64,000 bases of DNA from JAICTV01 sp035634055 (GCA_035634055.1 DASQDR010000235.1:1-64000), one strand, 5' to 3'. Positions 33,992-44,042 are shown, counted from the first letter of the stretch. Notes: generated by a model from the sequence alone, not told the origin. Made by a program: numbers and translations.

Positions 33992-34048
33992 CCACTCGCG
34001 CGTGGGGCGGACGCGCGTTAAACCGAGGTAGCACCGAGGGAGCGATAC

Positions 34049-34927
34049 ATGGCGACACGGACGGGCAACTTCCCCATCGGCTTCCGCCGGGCGGCCGTCG
34101 AGTGGCAGAAGGACCTGCCGAAGCTCGCGGCGTGGGCGAAAGAGGCGCGATACGAGGTGATGGACTTCACCCACCGCGCGACGGCGGAAGATTACCAGAC
34201 GCTGCGCGCGGCTGGACTGACCGTCGGCTCGGTCGACCTTCTCGACTTCGGACAGGTGATGAGCACCGACGCCGGCAAGCGGCGCGACGTGCTGGCGGCG
34301 AACCTGGCGTTCATCAAGGAGGCGGCCGCGCACGGGATCAAGGCCTTCTTCACCGTCGTCATCCCCGGTGAGCCGGCGGCCAAGCGCTTGGACAACTACA
34401 AGCTCGCCGTCGAGTGCTACGCGCCCATCGCCGAAGCCTGCGCCGCCGCCGGCGCGACGCTCGCGATCGAGGGCTGGCCCGGCGGCTTTCCCTACTTCGC
34501 CAGCCTGGTCTGCACCCCCGAAACGGTGCGGGCGTTCATCAAGGACATTGGTCGCGGCGCAGGGTTGAACTACGACCCGTCGCACCTGATCCGCCTGCGC
34601 GTGGACCACATCCGTTTCCTGAAGGAATTCGCGCCGCACGTGGTTCACGTGCACGCCAAGGACACGGACGTGGACGCCGACGCCCTCTACGAGTTCGGCG
34701 CCCAGCCCGCGACCTTCGCCAAGCCTCACCGATGGGGCGAGTGGACCTGGCGCTACACGCTACCCGGCCACGGGCTGGCGCGGTGGGGGGAAATCTTCAG
34801 GATCCTCAGCGCCGCCGGCTACCCGGGCGCGGTGAGCGTGGAGCTGGAAGACGAAAACTTCAACGGCGCCGAAGCGAGCGAGAAAGTGGCGCTGGAGATG
34901 TCGGCGGCGTATCTCCAGACGTTGTGA
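34049..34927 (+). CDS. Sugar phosphate isomerase/epimerase (xylose-isomerase-like TIM barrel)
   Basis: The 292-residue product belongs to the AP-endonuclease-2/xylose-isomerase-like TIM-barrel family. Metal-site segments include LAIEGWPGG (Glu), GLNYDPSHLIRL (Asp and His), VVHVHAKDTDVD and the closing AVSVELEDENF. Planctomycetes encode many such enzymes that epimerise or isomerise sugars, or act on 3-keto sugars. The start follows an AGGTAGCACCGAGGGAG-type purine-rich stretch. It follows the membrane-bound dehydrogenase gene on the same strand and may act on its product. The exact substrate cannot be read from the sequence. Confidence 0.88.
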   Translation: MATRTGNFPIGFRRAAVEWQKDLPKLAAWAKEARYEVMDFTHRATAEDYQTLRAAGLTVGSVDLLDFGQVMSTDAGKRRDVLAANLAFIKEAAAHGIKAFFTVVIPGEPAAKRLDNYKLAVECYAPIAEACAAAGATLAIEGWPGGFPYFASLVCTPETVRAFIKDIGRGAGLNYDPSHLIRLRVDHIRFLKEFAPHVVHVHAKDTDVDADALYEFGAQPATFAKPHRWGEWTWRYTLPGHGLARWGEIFRILSAAGYPGAVSVELEDENFNGAEASEKVALEMSAAYLQTL

Positions 34928-34995
34928 AGCCAGGCGGTGCTCGCGCAGCCCATGACGCTACTACGGGCGGCCTCGCGGCGGGCCGCCGCGCCGTG

Positions 34996-35427
34996 CTACC
35001 CTTTGAAGCTGGCGATCTGAAGCTCCATCGGCGTGGCGGCCAGGGCTTGGCTGATCGGGCAGCCGGTCTTGGTCTTCTCAGCAAACTCGCGGAAGGTGGC
35101 CTCATCGATGCCGGGAACCTCCCCTTCGGTCCTCAGCACGATCTTCGTGACCTTGAACCCCTCGCCGACCTTGTCGATGGTGACGTCGGCCGTCGTGTGA
35201 ATGCGCCGCGGGCTGTGCCCCGCGCCGCCCAGCCCGGCGGCCAAAGCCATCGAGAAGCAGGCGGCGTGCGCGGCGCCGACGAGCTCCTCCGGATTGGTGC
35301 CCGGCGTGTCGCCGAAGCGGGTGCCAAAGCTGTACTTGCCGGCCAGCGCGCCACTCTTTCCGGTATATTCGCCGTTGCCGGTCTTCAAATCGCCGTTCCA
35401 GGTCGCTTCCGCGTGACGCGTTGGCAT
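34996..35427 (-). CDS. osmC: OsmC-family peroxiredoxin
   Basis: The 143-residue product reduces organic hydroperoxides through two conserved cysteines: Cys57 in AAHAACFSMAL (peroxidatic) and Cys123 in TKTGCPISQAL (resolving). The N-terminal catalytic arginine region and the strand DVTIDKVGEGFKVTKI fit OsmC rather than Ohr. The ATG at 35427 follows a strong AAGGAG ribosome site, which rules out the longer open frame starting at 35574. It is a single cytoplasmic stress-protection gene, convergent with the sugar isomerase gene. Confidence 0.92.
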   Translation of the reverse strand: MPTRHAEATWNGDLKTGNGEYTGKSGALAGKYSFGTRFGDTPGTNPEELVGAAHAACFSMALAAGLGGAGHSPRRIHTTADVTIDKVGEGFKVTKIVLRTEGEVPGIDEATFREFAEKTKTGCPISQALAATPMELQIASFKG

Positions 35428-35544
35428 GATCGCTCCTTCAGTGCGTTGATGTAGGTGTTCAGTCGCGAGCGGCGGATTGTAGTCCAGACCCGCGCGTGCG
35501 CCTGCGCGGTCGGCCCGCGAGGGGAAGCGAAGGCGGTCGATCGG

Positions 35545-35591
35545 CCGAAAAAGGAAAAGGGGTCGGCGGTTCATCCTGAACCACCGACCCC
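35545..35591 (-). terminator. Rho-independent terminator of the RecA-like ATPase gene
   Basis: A 15-bp stem with one mismatch (35559-35573 paired with 35577-35591, loop tcc) is followed on the minus strand by TTTTCCTTTTT. It lies about 70 bases past the stop of the minus-strand ATPase gene at 35662. Confidence 0.85.
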
Positions 35592-35661
35592 TGAGGACAC
35601 TCGGTTGTCGCGCCGCGCGCCCGCACGCGTTTTCGCCGCGCCGGGGGCCGTCACGTGATCG

Positions 35662-36513
35662 TTACGCCGCGGCGGCGGCGGAGGGGAAGCGGCTCTTGAC
35701 GTACTCGATGCACTTGGCGATGGCGTCGGCGGGCATGTCTTCCCACTGGTCGACGTTGGCCTTGCCGAACCACTTTTCCACCAGCCCGTCGGGCAGGCGG
35801 ACGACGTTGAGCAGTTGCTGGATCTCCGCCACCTGCTGCGCCGCCGCCAGCTTCACCACTTGCGCCTCGCGCTCCAGGGTGGCGGCGTCGTAGCGCTGGC
35901 GGATGGAGTCGTAGCTCCACTCGAAGACATCCTCGTCGGGGAACGACTCGATGCGCGTCTTGACGACCTTCCCGACGCGCCGCTTGCCGCGCTTGCCCAG
36001 CTCGATCACCAGGTCGAACCAGTAGTCGAGCTGCCGCCAGCCGTCGAACGTGTAGCCGAGCTTCTTGAGGTTCTCCCCGTACTCGGTCTTGGCGTGGGCG
36101 GTGATAACGACGTTCATGTCCAGCGCCATGATCAGGTTGGCCAGCCGCTTCATCTCCTTGTTGGCCGCCCCGTAGTGCCGGCCGAAGTCCGAGCCGACGC
36201 GCGCCTCGCACTTTTCCAGCAGGTCGTTGTAGATCGGGGTGATCGGGTCGATGACCAGCGTGCGGAACTCGTGCTTCTCGGTCAGCAGCGCCTTGACCTC
36301 GGCGATGACGTCGTGGACGTCGACGGTCTGGTAGACGACGGAGTTGGAGCCGGCGATCAGCTTGTCGTAGTTCTCGCTGCCCCGCTCGCAGTCGATGATG
36401 TAGGCGTTGGGGAACTGGACCGCCGCGGTGGTCTTGCCCACGCCGGCCGGGCCAAACATGAACAGCTTGAGGCGCTTGTTGACCGCCTCGGGTTTGCGTG
36501 CTCGCAGTGCCAT
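35662..36513 (-). CDS. Phage-type RecA-like ATPase (AAA_24/Sak4-like)
   Basis: The 283-residue product has Walker A GPAGVGKTTA (21-30), a following NAYIIDCERGSENY stretch, Walker B-like FRTLVIDPITPIY and the sensor segment NVVITAHAKTEYGE. This is the layout of phage AAA_24/Sak4-type single-strand-annealing or recombination ATPases. The C-terminal part (about 200-283) is helical and charged. No other phage gene lies nearby, so it may be a domesticated copy. The ATG at 36513 follows GGAG at good spacing. It is a single-gene unit with its own terminator, and an inverted repeat that may be an operator lies about 130 bases upstream. Confidence 0.8.
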   Translation of the reverse strand: MALRARKPEAVNKRLKLFMFGPAGVGKTTAAVQFPNAYIIDCERGSENYDKLIAGSNSVVYQTVDVHDVIAEVKALLTEKHEFRTLVIDPITPIYNDLLEKCEARVGSDFGRHYGAANKEMKRLANLIMALDMNVVITAHAKTEYGENLKKLGYTFDGWRQLDYWFDLVIELGKRGKRRVGKVVKTRIESFPDEDVFEWSYDSIRQRYDAATLEREAQVVKLAAAQQVAEIQQLLNVVRLPDGLVEKWFGKANVDQWEDMPADAIAKCIEYVKSRFPSAAAAA

Positions 36514-36642
36514 GGGAAGCTCCGTCTTCCGGTGAAAAGAGTTTGTCTGGCGTGCCGCCCCACCGGAATCCAACGGGCGGGAGACGCCGCAAGTTCGCTG
36601 TTTGTTAGGGATTGAATCGTACGCGGCGGAACCTGTTTTGGC

Positions 36643-36681
36643 CACACCAAATCGAAAAATATTTGGCCGATTTTAGGTGTG
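36643..36681. promoter_or_regulatory. AT-rich inverted repeat upstream of the RecA-like ATPase gene
   Basis: The 302-base gap 36514-36815 contains an imperfect inverted repeat: cacacc-aaatcg (36643-36654) against cgattt-ta-ggtgtg (36668-36681). A nested ccaaat/atttgg pair is also present. It is AT-rich unlike its surroundings. It could be an operator or promoter region for the ATPase gene; a possible -10 TACGAT lies on the minus strand near 36617-36622. It could also be a terminator of the upstream minus-strand gene, although it is about 135 bases past that stop and lacks a T-run. Confidence 0.5.
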
Positions 36682-36815
36682 AGAAACGTCGGCTCCCTCT
36701 CGTGAACCGAGGTCCGGAACGTGACTTACGTCGAAGTGGCGCGGAAAGTTTAAGAAACGACAACCGGCGGGCTCAGCCGTTCCCGCGGTCGGGGGCGTCC
36801 GCTTTGGGGCGGCGC

Positions 36816-38333
36816 TCAATCGACCGGATCGGCTGCTGCCGGGGACGCGGTGGCGGGGGCGGTGGCGGGAGCCTCTGCTTCCTCGTCCTCCTCGCCCGGG
36901 AAGATTTCCCGTGGCTGCGGCGTGAGGGGACGAACGGCGTCGAGCTGCTGCCAAATCCCATGGGCGGGCCGATTGGTCGCGCTCGCCTCGCTGCCGCCGT
37001 CGTCCACTGCGTTGTCGCCGACGCTGTAGAGGATCGGCTTGGCCGGGTTGGGGACGTACTTCAAGAGCTTCCCCCCCGCCTGCATCGGGTCCGCGGGGAC
37101 CGTGGGGAGATACTTCGGAACAAGGTCCTCGAGCTTCTCCGGCAGCTTGCCGCCGTGGTCGATGGCATACCAGCGCAGCGCCAGCGCGACCGCCGCCAGC
37201 CGTCGCTCGGTCATCACGCGAAAGTCCGTCTGGATCGCGCGCTCGAACGACGGAAGCATGATCCGCGCCAGCACGTGCCGGAACGGCGCGGACATGATCT
37301 GCGGCGGGACGGGCGGCGCGCTCTGGACGAATGTTGGCGCGTCCAGCGCGGCTTCGGCGGCGCGGATCACCTTTGACGTGTGATCGATCATCAGCGCGCC
37401 GTCCGCCAGGGCGATCGGTCTGACCGCGAAGTTGATGACGGCGGCGCCCCCGCCCGGCGCGCCGCCGCCGCCGCCGATGCCGCCGGCGGAGAGCGACGCG
37501 AGGCTCAGCGTGCCGTCCGCCACGCAGCGGGCGGTATCGAGCTGGGCCATCCGCTCGCTCTGGAGCGCCCGCTTCAGCCCCCTGCGCTGCGGCGCGTCGT
37601 CAAGCAGCGCGGCGATCAACTCGGCGACCTGCTGCGGCGGGACGTCGCCTTTCCCGGAGTCGATCTTCAGCCCCGGCGTCATTCGCGCGACCGCCGCGAC
37701 GGCCATCGCGTCGACGCCGTTGGAAACCAGGTGCGACACGATCATCGGCTGCGTCTCGAGGGCGCGGCTGAGGAAGCGCAGCCGGCGCACGTCCGCGAGC
37801 GCGGCGGCGTGGTCGCCGTCGGTATAAGCCAGCATCGCCCGCGCCGCGACGACGTTCGCCAGCATGCGCTGCCCGTTGAGGTCGGGCAGCAGCACGGCGA
37901 TGACCGGCGACTTCAAGTTGATCTGCCAGTCGATCCCCTTCCTGGTCATGGCCGCATCGATGCTCGCGAAGGCGGCGGCGTTGTCCGCCACCAGCGCGCG
38001 CAGGGCGGCGATCTCCTTCTCCGTCAGCGGCAGGCGGGGGCTGAGCCGGTCGTACGCCTTCCACGCCTCACTGGCGGTGTCGACGGATCTGACAGCCGCG
38101 CGAATGTCAATCGCGGCGTTGTCGGCGTCGGGGACGGGCGCGACCCTGAAGTCCGCCGGCTCGATCGGCTCGCCGCTCGACTTGATCAGCGCCACATGAC
38201 GCGCAAGTTGCTTGGCGCTGCCCGCGGTCCAGAGCCAGTGCCCGCCGAACAGCAGCACGAACAGCGCCACCGCGCCGAGGAGCAGGATCCACCCCCACCG
38301 CCAGCCGCCGCCCTCGTGTGTTTCATCGGTCAT
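36816..38333 (-). CDS. Membrane-anchored protein with pseudopilin-like C-terminal segment, function unknown
   Basis: The 505-residue product has one N-terminal transmembrane helix (about 14-36, WGWILLLGAVALFVLLFGGHWL), then a large extracytoplasmic helical domain with a Gly-rich insertion (SAGGIGGGGGAPGGGAA). The C-terminal part contains AALALRWYAIDHGGKLPEKL-type sequence, then LVPKYLPTVPADP and PILYSVGDNAVDDGG, a pattern shared with type II secretion pseudopilin-like proteins of planctomycetes. It ends in a Glu/Ala/Pro tail. The role is unknown; no secretion genes are adjacent. The ATG at 38333 starts right before the helix. Confidence 0.72.
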   Translation of the reverse strand: MTDETHEGGGWRWGWILLLGAVALFVLLFGGHWLWTAGSAKQLARHVALIKSSGEPIEPADFRVAPVPDADNAAIDIRAAVRSVDTASEAWKAYDRLSPRLPLTEKEIAALRALVADNAAAFASIDAAMTRKGIDWQINLKSPVIAVLLPDLNGQRMLANVVAARAMLAYTDGDHAAALADVRRLRFLSRALETQPMIVSHLVSNGVDAMAVAAVARMTPGLKIDSGKGDVPPQQVAELIAALLDDAPQRRGLKRALQSERMAQLDTARCVADGTLSLASLSAGGIGGGGGAPGGGAAVINFAVRPIALADGALMIDHTSKVIRAAEAALDAPTFVQSAPPVPPQIMSAPFRHVLARIMLPSFERAIQTDFRVMTERRLAAVALALRWYAIDHGGKLPEKLEDLVPKYLPTVPADPMQAGGKLLKYVPNPAKPILYSVGDNAVDDGGSEASATNRPAHGIWQQLDAVRPLTPQPREIFPGEEDEEAEAPATAPATASPAAADPVD

Positions 38334-38484
38334 GCGTGAAAATGTCCTGCCGCAACGTCACCACTTCCGCTCGCCGCGGCGGGCGGACACGCGGTTGTCG
38401 GGTTTCGGCGTCCGGCGGGGCCGAAGCAGTCGTGCGCGTGGATTGCCGGCGCAACCCCGTCGCCCGAGCTTTCCCGGGGCCAAA

Positions 38485-38511
38485 TTGCAAAAGCCCCGCC
38501 CCTCTTATAAC
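38485..38511 (+). promoter_or_regulatory. Probable sucD promoter
   Basis: A -35-like TTGCAA (38485-38490) and a good -10 TATAAC (38506-38511) lie 15 bases apart, somewhat short. The predicted start is about 25 bases before the sucD ATG. The AT-rich -10 stands out in GC-rich sequence. Confidence 0.5.
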
Positions 38512-38543
38512 GTTTGCCCCGCACTAACCCACGGGACGTTCGC

Positions 38544-39449
<906 letters not shown>

Positions 39450-39729
39450 CACGTCCATGGCGCCGCCCCCACCGCGCGCAATTCCAGCAGCATGATCCCG
39501 ATGGTCCACCGGCGAAAGCCCGCGCGCCGGCCGAACCGGCGGCGCGGATGGCAAAGGCCATAGAGACGGCGCGGCGTGCCGCGGCTCGCCGGCGCCTGGG
39601 CGCTGCCGGCCGCAGGAACGCCTCCAGTCGCGCCAGCGGCGGTCCGATGTGCGCAGTGGGCGTCCGTGACCCGGCCGCCCGCCCCGTTGGGCAGGTTCGC
39701 CCGCGGGGGTTTTCTCGGACCCGCCGCCC

Positions 39730-40638
39730 ATGCTCACTCGCCTGCCCAGCGGTCAGTGGCAACCCAGGACGTTCCTCCGCACGATGCGATCCCGCGCCGC
39801 CGTCACCGCGATGGCTCTCGCCGTCCTGACGTGCGGCGGCGGGTGGTGGTATTTGAATAGCCCCGGCCCGAAGCTTGCCGCCGGTGCGCCGACCGACGCT
39901 CCCCGCGCGCAGCAGGCAGCTCAGCAGCGCCCGCCGGTCGCGCTGGCGAAGAAGCAGGCGTTACCGGGCGCGAAGACGGCGCAAGTCAAACCCCTGCCGA
40001 CGACCGGATCGAAGGCCGGCGGCGCCGCCAAACCCGCTACCGCGCCGTCGCTGGAGGCCAATGGCACAGCGACGACCGACGCGCGCGCGGCGGCGGTCAA
40101 CCCCGCCTCGTCTAAGCCGGCCCTGTCGCAGCCACTGGGCTCCACGTACACCGACGAGATCAACGGCTTCTCGCTCCGCCTCCCCGCCGGCTGGTCGCTG
40201 CGCACGTTCGCCGGCGACCCGTGGATCCTCGACTGCGGCGACGCGCGCCACGGCGGAATGATCTCGGTCGGCTTCTCCCCGCTTCCCAGCGACATCACCG
40301 CCGACCAGCTCCTCCCCGACACGATCGCCAAACGCATCAAGCGACGCGCCAATACCACGCTCCAAGGCCAGGGGCGCACCACCTTCGACGGGAAGAAAGC
40401 GCTCTGGTCCAAGTCCACCGGGCCGCTGGCGTCGCCCGACGGCGCGCCGCGGGTGACGCGCGTGCAATACGTCGTGCCGCTCCGCGATGGCCGCGTGCTG
40501 GAACTCCGCGCCGCCGCCCCGCCGGAGCAGTTCGACCAGTTGGCGTCAACCATGGGCAGGTCGCTGGCAACGTTCAAGGTTCTGCCGCGCGACGGCGGCC
40601 TTGATCTCCCGCCCGCGCCGGGGCCTGCAAAGCGGTAG
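39730..40638 (+). CDS. Secreted or membrane-anchored protein with a PsbP/DUF1795-like domain
   Basis: The 302-residue product has a signal-anchor (about residues 22-43, RAAVTAMALAVLTCGGGWWYL), then an Ala/Pro/Lys-rich linker of about 90 residues. The globular C-terminal domain starts INGFSLRLPAGWSLRTFAGD. It resembles small lipoprotein domains of the PsbP/LpqN/DUF1795 type, which bind other proteins or lipids outside the membrane. The match is by pattern only. Translation may start at the ATG at 39784 instead, directly before the hydrophobic segment. It lies between sucD and a convergent short-chain dehydrogenase, with no obvious operon partner. Confidence 0.65.
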   Translation: MLTRLPSGQWQPRTFLRTMRSRAAVTAMALAVLTCGGGWWYLNSPGPKLAAGAPTDAPRAQQAAQQRPPVALAKKQALPGAKTAQVKPLPTTGSKAGGAAKPATAPSLEANGTATTDARAAAVNPASSKPALSQPLGSTYTDEINGFSLRLPAGWSLRTFAGDPWILDCGDARHGGMISVGFSPLPSDITADQLLPDTIAKRIKRRANTTLQGQGRTTFDGKKALWSKSTGPLASPDGAPRVTRVQYVVPLRDGRVLELRAAAPPEQFDQLASTMGRSLATFKVLPRDGGLDLPPAPGPAKR

Positions 40639-40657
40639 CGCGTTCTGCGCGACATCC

Positions 40658-41371
40658 CTACGCCTCGCGCGGGCGGACGATGATCTGTTCCACCGTCGCG
40701 CGATCCGGCAGGTCGATCGCCAGCATCACGCACGCCGCGACGTCCTCGGCCTGGAGCATCTTCGCCCGTGCTTCCACCGGCGGCGGCGCCGGGCGGCGGT
40801 CGAGCAGCGGGGTGTTTATCTCGCCGGGGCAGACCGCGCACGCGCGGATGCCATGGCGACGTTCCTCGGCGTTGATGGTGCCGGTCAGGCCGACCAAGCC
40901 GAACTTCGAGGCGACGTAGGCCGCGCCAGAGATGCGGTTGGCGCTCAGGCCGGCGTCGGAGACGACGTGAACGATCGTCCCGCGGCCGCGCTGGCGCATC
41001 GCCGGCAGGAACGCGCGGGTGACGAAGTACGCGCCGTTGAGGTTCACGTCGATGACGAGGCGGTAGTCTTCGATCGACAGTTCCGCCAGCGACCGCCGGG
41101 CAACGTTGGTGCCGGCGGAGTTCACCAGGACCTCCGCGTCGCCCAGCTCCGCGCGAACCCGATCGGCCGCGGCGGCGACGGCGACTTCGTCGGCAAGGTC
41201 GCACGGGACGACGAGTTTCCGCGCGGCGCCGCCCGCCAAGGCGGCCGTCTCCTGCAACGGCGCTTCCCGCCGGCCGAGCAGCGCGAGGTCGTAGCCGCGC
41301 TTCCCCAACTCAACTGCAACCGCCCGCCCGACGCCGCTGCCCGCTCCCGCTACCACCGCGATGCCTGCCAT
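40658..41371 (-). CDS. Short-chain dehydrogenase/reductase
   Basis: The 237-residue classical SDR has the cofactor loop GAGSGVGRAV (9-18), the NSAGTN segment (NNAG equivalent), a catalytic serine in HVVSDAG, and the YVASK tyrosine-lysine pair. An Arg-rich position after the first strand (LLGRREA) suggests NADP(H) preference. The substrate is unknown. The ATG at 41371 places the fold at residue 3. An oxidoreductase of the Gfo/Idh/MocA family lies 178 bases upstream on the same strand; both might act on sugars, but the gap and repeats between them make co-transcription uncertain. Confidence 0.9.
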   Translation of the reverse strand: MAGIAVVAGAGSGVGRAVAVELGKRGYDLALLGRREAPLQETAALAGGAARKLVVPCDLADEVAVAAAADRVRAELGDAEVLVNSAGTNVARRSLAELSIEDYRLVIDVNLNGAYFVTRAFLPAMRQRGRGTIVHVVSDAGLSANRISGAAYVASKFGLVGLTGTINAEERRHGIRACAVCPGEINTPLLDRRPAPPPVEARAKMLQAEDVAACVMLAIDLPDRATVEQIIVRPREA

Positions 41372-41549
41372 GACGGGTCCTCGCTCTCTCGATTTGCCAA
41401 GCCCTTTTGATAAGCGGCGGAGCTGCGTATCCGCACCGTTCGCTCAGCCGGGTAGCGGAGCAGGCCGGACGCGCGCGTCTGCCCCTGCACGTTTCGAAGT
41501 CATTCCGCGCAGGCGCGCGCTTGCGCTCGCTTGCTTGCTCGCGCGCCGA

Positions 41550-42635
41550 TCAAGTGCGCTCCACATCCACCCACCCCCGCTGTGCGTGCGAGCGCAGCGC
41601 CGCCTCCATCACCGCCTGCGCGGCCACCCCTTCGGCGAAGCTCGGGCGGCAGGGGCGGTCGTTGGCGATGGCGTCGATGAACTCAAAGTCCTGGTCGTAG
41701 CGGAAGGTCGCCAGCGGGTCGCCCGCGGCCGGGTCGCGCGGGCTGCCGGGCCAGGTGAGGAACTCGCGCGGGACGTCGATCTGGCGCAGGTCGGCGTCGC
41801 CGGTTTTGCCGATGCTGAGCTGGAGCGGCTTCTGGGTCGAGTAGACGATCGTCCCCTCGCTGCCGTTGACCTCGACGACGTCCTGACCGCGATGCCCCTC
41901 GCCGCGCCCGGTGGCGAGCTTGGTGCTTTCGAGCACACCGGTGGCGTCGCTGCCGGCGAAGCGGGCGATGAGGGCGACCCAGTCGTCCACGTCGCTGGCG
42001 CGCCCGCCGCGCTCGGGGAGAAGCGTGCGCAGGTCGCCCACCAGCGACGCGATCGGGCCGATCAGGTGGTGGGCGTAGTCAATGCGGTGCGAGAGCATGT
42101 CGCCCATCTCGCCGGTGCCCGCCAGGGCCTTCACCTGCCGCCAGCCGAGCGGGCGGTCGCGCCAGTCCTGGAAGCGCTGCGCGCGAAAATGGTACGGCGC
42201 GCCGACCGCGCCGGCGTCGACCAGGTGCTTCGCGTAGCGCATGGCAGGGACGAAACGGTAGGTGAAGGCGGTCATGTGCCGCACGCCCGCGGCGTCGGCG
42301 GCGCGGCGCATCTCAGCCGCCGACGCGAGGTCCAGCGCCAGCGGCTTCTCGCACATCACGTGCCTTCGCGCCGCGCACGCGGCCAGCACGATTTCGCGGT
42401 GTGCGAAGTTCGGGGTCGCGACGATAACGGCGTGCACGTCATCGCGCGCCAGCAGCTCGCGGAAATCCGCGTGCAGCGCCTCCACGCCCGCCTGCCGCCC
42501 CGCGCGCTCCAGCGTGGCCGGGTCGGCGTCGCACAGCGCCACGACCCGCGCCCGCCGGTCCAGCGCCAGGCCGGGCAAGTGGTTCGCCAGTGCGATCGAC
42601 CCCGCCCCGATAATGCCCACGCCGACCTGTTTCAT
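41550..42635 (-). CDS. Gfo/Idh/MocA family oxidoreductase
   Basis: The 361-residue product has the N-terminal NAD(P)-binding fold (VGVIGAGSIALANHLPGL follows the start in the form VGIIGAGSIA). The family lysine is in CEKPLALDLASAAEM (EKP motif). The C-terminal alpha/beta substrate domain includes the conserved GEMGDMLSHRIDYAHHL helix that carries catalytic His/Asp. Members oxidise or reduce sugars and inositols; planctomycetes carry dozens. No ligand-specific residue can be assigned. The start is an ATG at 42635 directly before the Rossmann strand. Confidence 0.93.
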   Translation of the reverse strand: MKQVGVGIIGAGSIALANHLPGLALDRRARVVALCDADPATLERAGRQAGVEALHADFRELLARDDVHAVIVATPNFAHREIVLAACAARRHVMCEKPLALDLASAAEMRRAADAAGVRHMTAFTYRFVPAMRYAKHLVDAGAVGAPYHFRAQRFQDWRDRPLGWRQVKALAGTGEMGDMLSHRIDYAHHLIGPIASLVGDLRTLLPERGGRASDVDDWVALIARFAGSDATGVLESTKLATGRGEGHRGQDVVEVNGSEGTIVYSTQKPLQLSIGKTGDADLRQIDVPREFLTWPGSPRDPAAGDPLATFRYDQDFEFIDAIANDRPCRPSFAEGVAAQAVMEAALRSHAQRGWVDVERT

Positions 42636-42663
42636 CTGTCGCCTCTGCTAGGTTGGGGTTGAA

Positions 42664-42818
42664 GAGGAACACGAATGGACACGAGTGCTCACGAATAACA
42701 ACGAATGAATCAAGAACGGAAGGAACGAGAACAGCCTGCTTCTCTCTCCCTCTTGCTTCGTGTCCGCTCGTGATCATTCGTGTCCGCTCGTGATCATTCG
42801 TGTCCACTCGTGTTCCTC
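42664..42818. repeat. Cluster of cacgaa/ttcgtg repeats: near-perfect inverted repeat plus 20-bp tandem
   Basis: A 21-base arm at 42664-42684 (beginning gaggaacacga) is inverted at 42798-42818 with one mismatch. Next to the right arm the 20-base unit tgtccgctcgtgatcattcg occurs twice in tandem (42761-42780 and 42781-42800), with a third partial copy. The block sits between the Gfo/Idh/MocA gene start and the CDF gene end, both on the minus strand. Confidence 0.8.
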
Positions 42819-42825
42819 TGCCACG

Positions 42826-43827
42826 TTACTGCGATCGGTTTCGAATCTCCTGCTTCGACACGCGCGCTTCCGCCACCGGCACGCAGGACGCGCACTCCCC
42901 CTTCACGCACGGTTCCACGTGTGCCGTGGCGTTGCCCTCGCCGAGCGCGCGCTCGATCTCGTGCTCGATGCTGCTGGCGACCTCGTGGCCGTGGGCGACG
43001 TCCCAGTCGGCGGGGACGACGAGGTGGAAGTCCACCCAGTGGTACCTGCCGCTGTGGCGGTGGCGGAGCTTGTGGTACGAGCAAATCCGCGGCTCGACCG
43101 CGCCGGCGCCGCCCGTGTCCGCGCTGCCCGGGCTGCCGACGTGCGCATCGAGGATCCGCCGCAGCAGCTTTTCGTCCTCCACGTCCTGCCGGTCCATCAG
43201 CCCCGCTGCGGATTGCCCGAGCAGGCGAACCGCCATCGCCGCGATGTAGAGCGCGACGATCACCGCCGCGATCGGGTCCACCCACGTCCACGCCGGCCGC
43301 AGCCACATGGCCGCCAGGGCGAGCAGCACAGCCGCGCTGGTGACGGCGTCGCTGAGCAGGTGCTGACCGTCGGCGGTGAGCGTGACCGAGCCGCTGGCAC
43401 GCCCGACGCGGAGCAGCAGCACGCCCACCGCGCCGTTGACGACGCCGGCGAGCAGGATCAGCAGCAGGCCGAAATCGAGCTGGTGCGCGTCGGGCCCGCG
43501 GACCATTTCCTCGACCGCGCGCGACAGGATCACCCCCGCCGCCAGCAGCATCATCCCGCCCTCGAATCCAGCGGAGAGAAACTCCGCCTTGCCGTGCCCG
43601 TAGGGGTGCTGCGGGTCGGGCGGCTGGTGGGCGAGGAAGAGCGACCACGCGGCCACCACCGACGCGATCACGTTGACGATGCTGTCCAGCGCGTCGGAGA
43701 AGATTGCCGCCGACCCGGTCCGGTAATAGGCGGCGAACTTGATCGCCAGCAGCAGGACCGAGACCGCCACCGCCACCGTGGCGGCGACCAGCTCGAGCCG
43801 CGGGATGTTCTTCAACTGGCGGAGCAT
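42826..43827 (-). CDS. Cation diffusion facilitator (metal efflux) transporter
   Basis: The 333-residue product has six transmembrane helices and a cytoplasmic C-terminal domain. Helix II has FSDALDSIVN and helix V has HLLSDAVTSAA, the two halves of the transport metal site (one D-x3-D type, one H-x3-D type). The C-terminal domain carries HRHSGRYHWVDFHLVVP and HGHEVASSIEHEIE. It ends with an unusual Cys-rich tail, CVKGECASC, that could bind metal. CDF proteins export Zn, Fe, Co or Mn by proton antiport. The metal is not certain. The ATG at 43827 is standard. Confidence 0.92.
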   Translation of the reverse strand: MLRQLKNIPRLELVAATVAVAVSVLLLAIKFAAYYRTGSAAIFSDALDSIVNVIASVVAAWSLFLAHQPPDPQHPYGHGKAEFLSAGFEGGMMLLAAGVILSRAVEEMVRGPDAHQLDFGLLLILLAGVVNGAVGVLLLRVGRASGSVTLTADGQHLLSDAVTSAAVLLALAAMWLRPAWTWVDPIAAVIVALYIAAMAVRLLGQSAAGLMDRQDVEDEKLLRRILDAHVGSPGSADTGGAGAVEPRICSYHKLRHRHSGRYHWVDFHLVVPADWDVAHGHEVASSIEHEIERALGEGNATAHVEPCVKGECASCVPVAEARVSKQEIRNRSQ

Positions 43828-44042
43828 GATTCAATTGTGCGCGTCGCGCGGGCGGTTCGTGGCCCTGGCGACATTAGAAGCACCGCCGCCCGCCGCGTCG
43901 ATGCGGCTTTCGCGACCGCCCCGCGCCCTGCCACCCCCGCCGTGCCACCCCCGCCGTCAGCCCCGCCGTCACCCCCGCCGCCGCCGCCCGGCATGCCTCG
44001 ACCGGCGGGACAGGATCGCCGCCGGGCGTGTAGGATACGACC

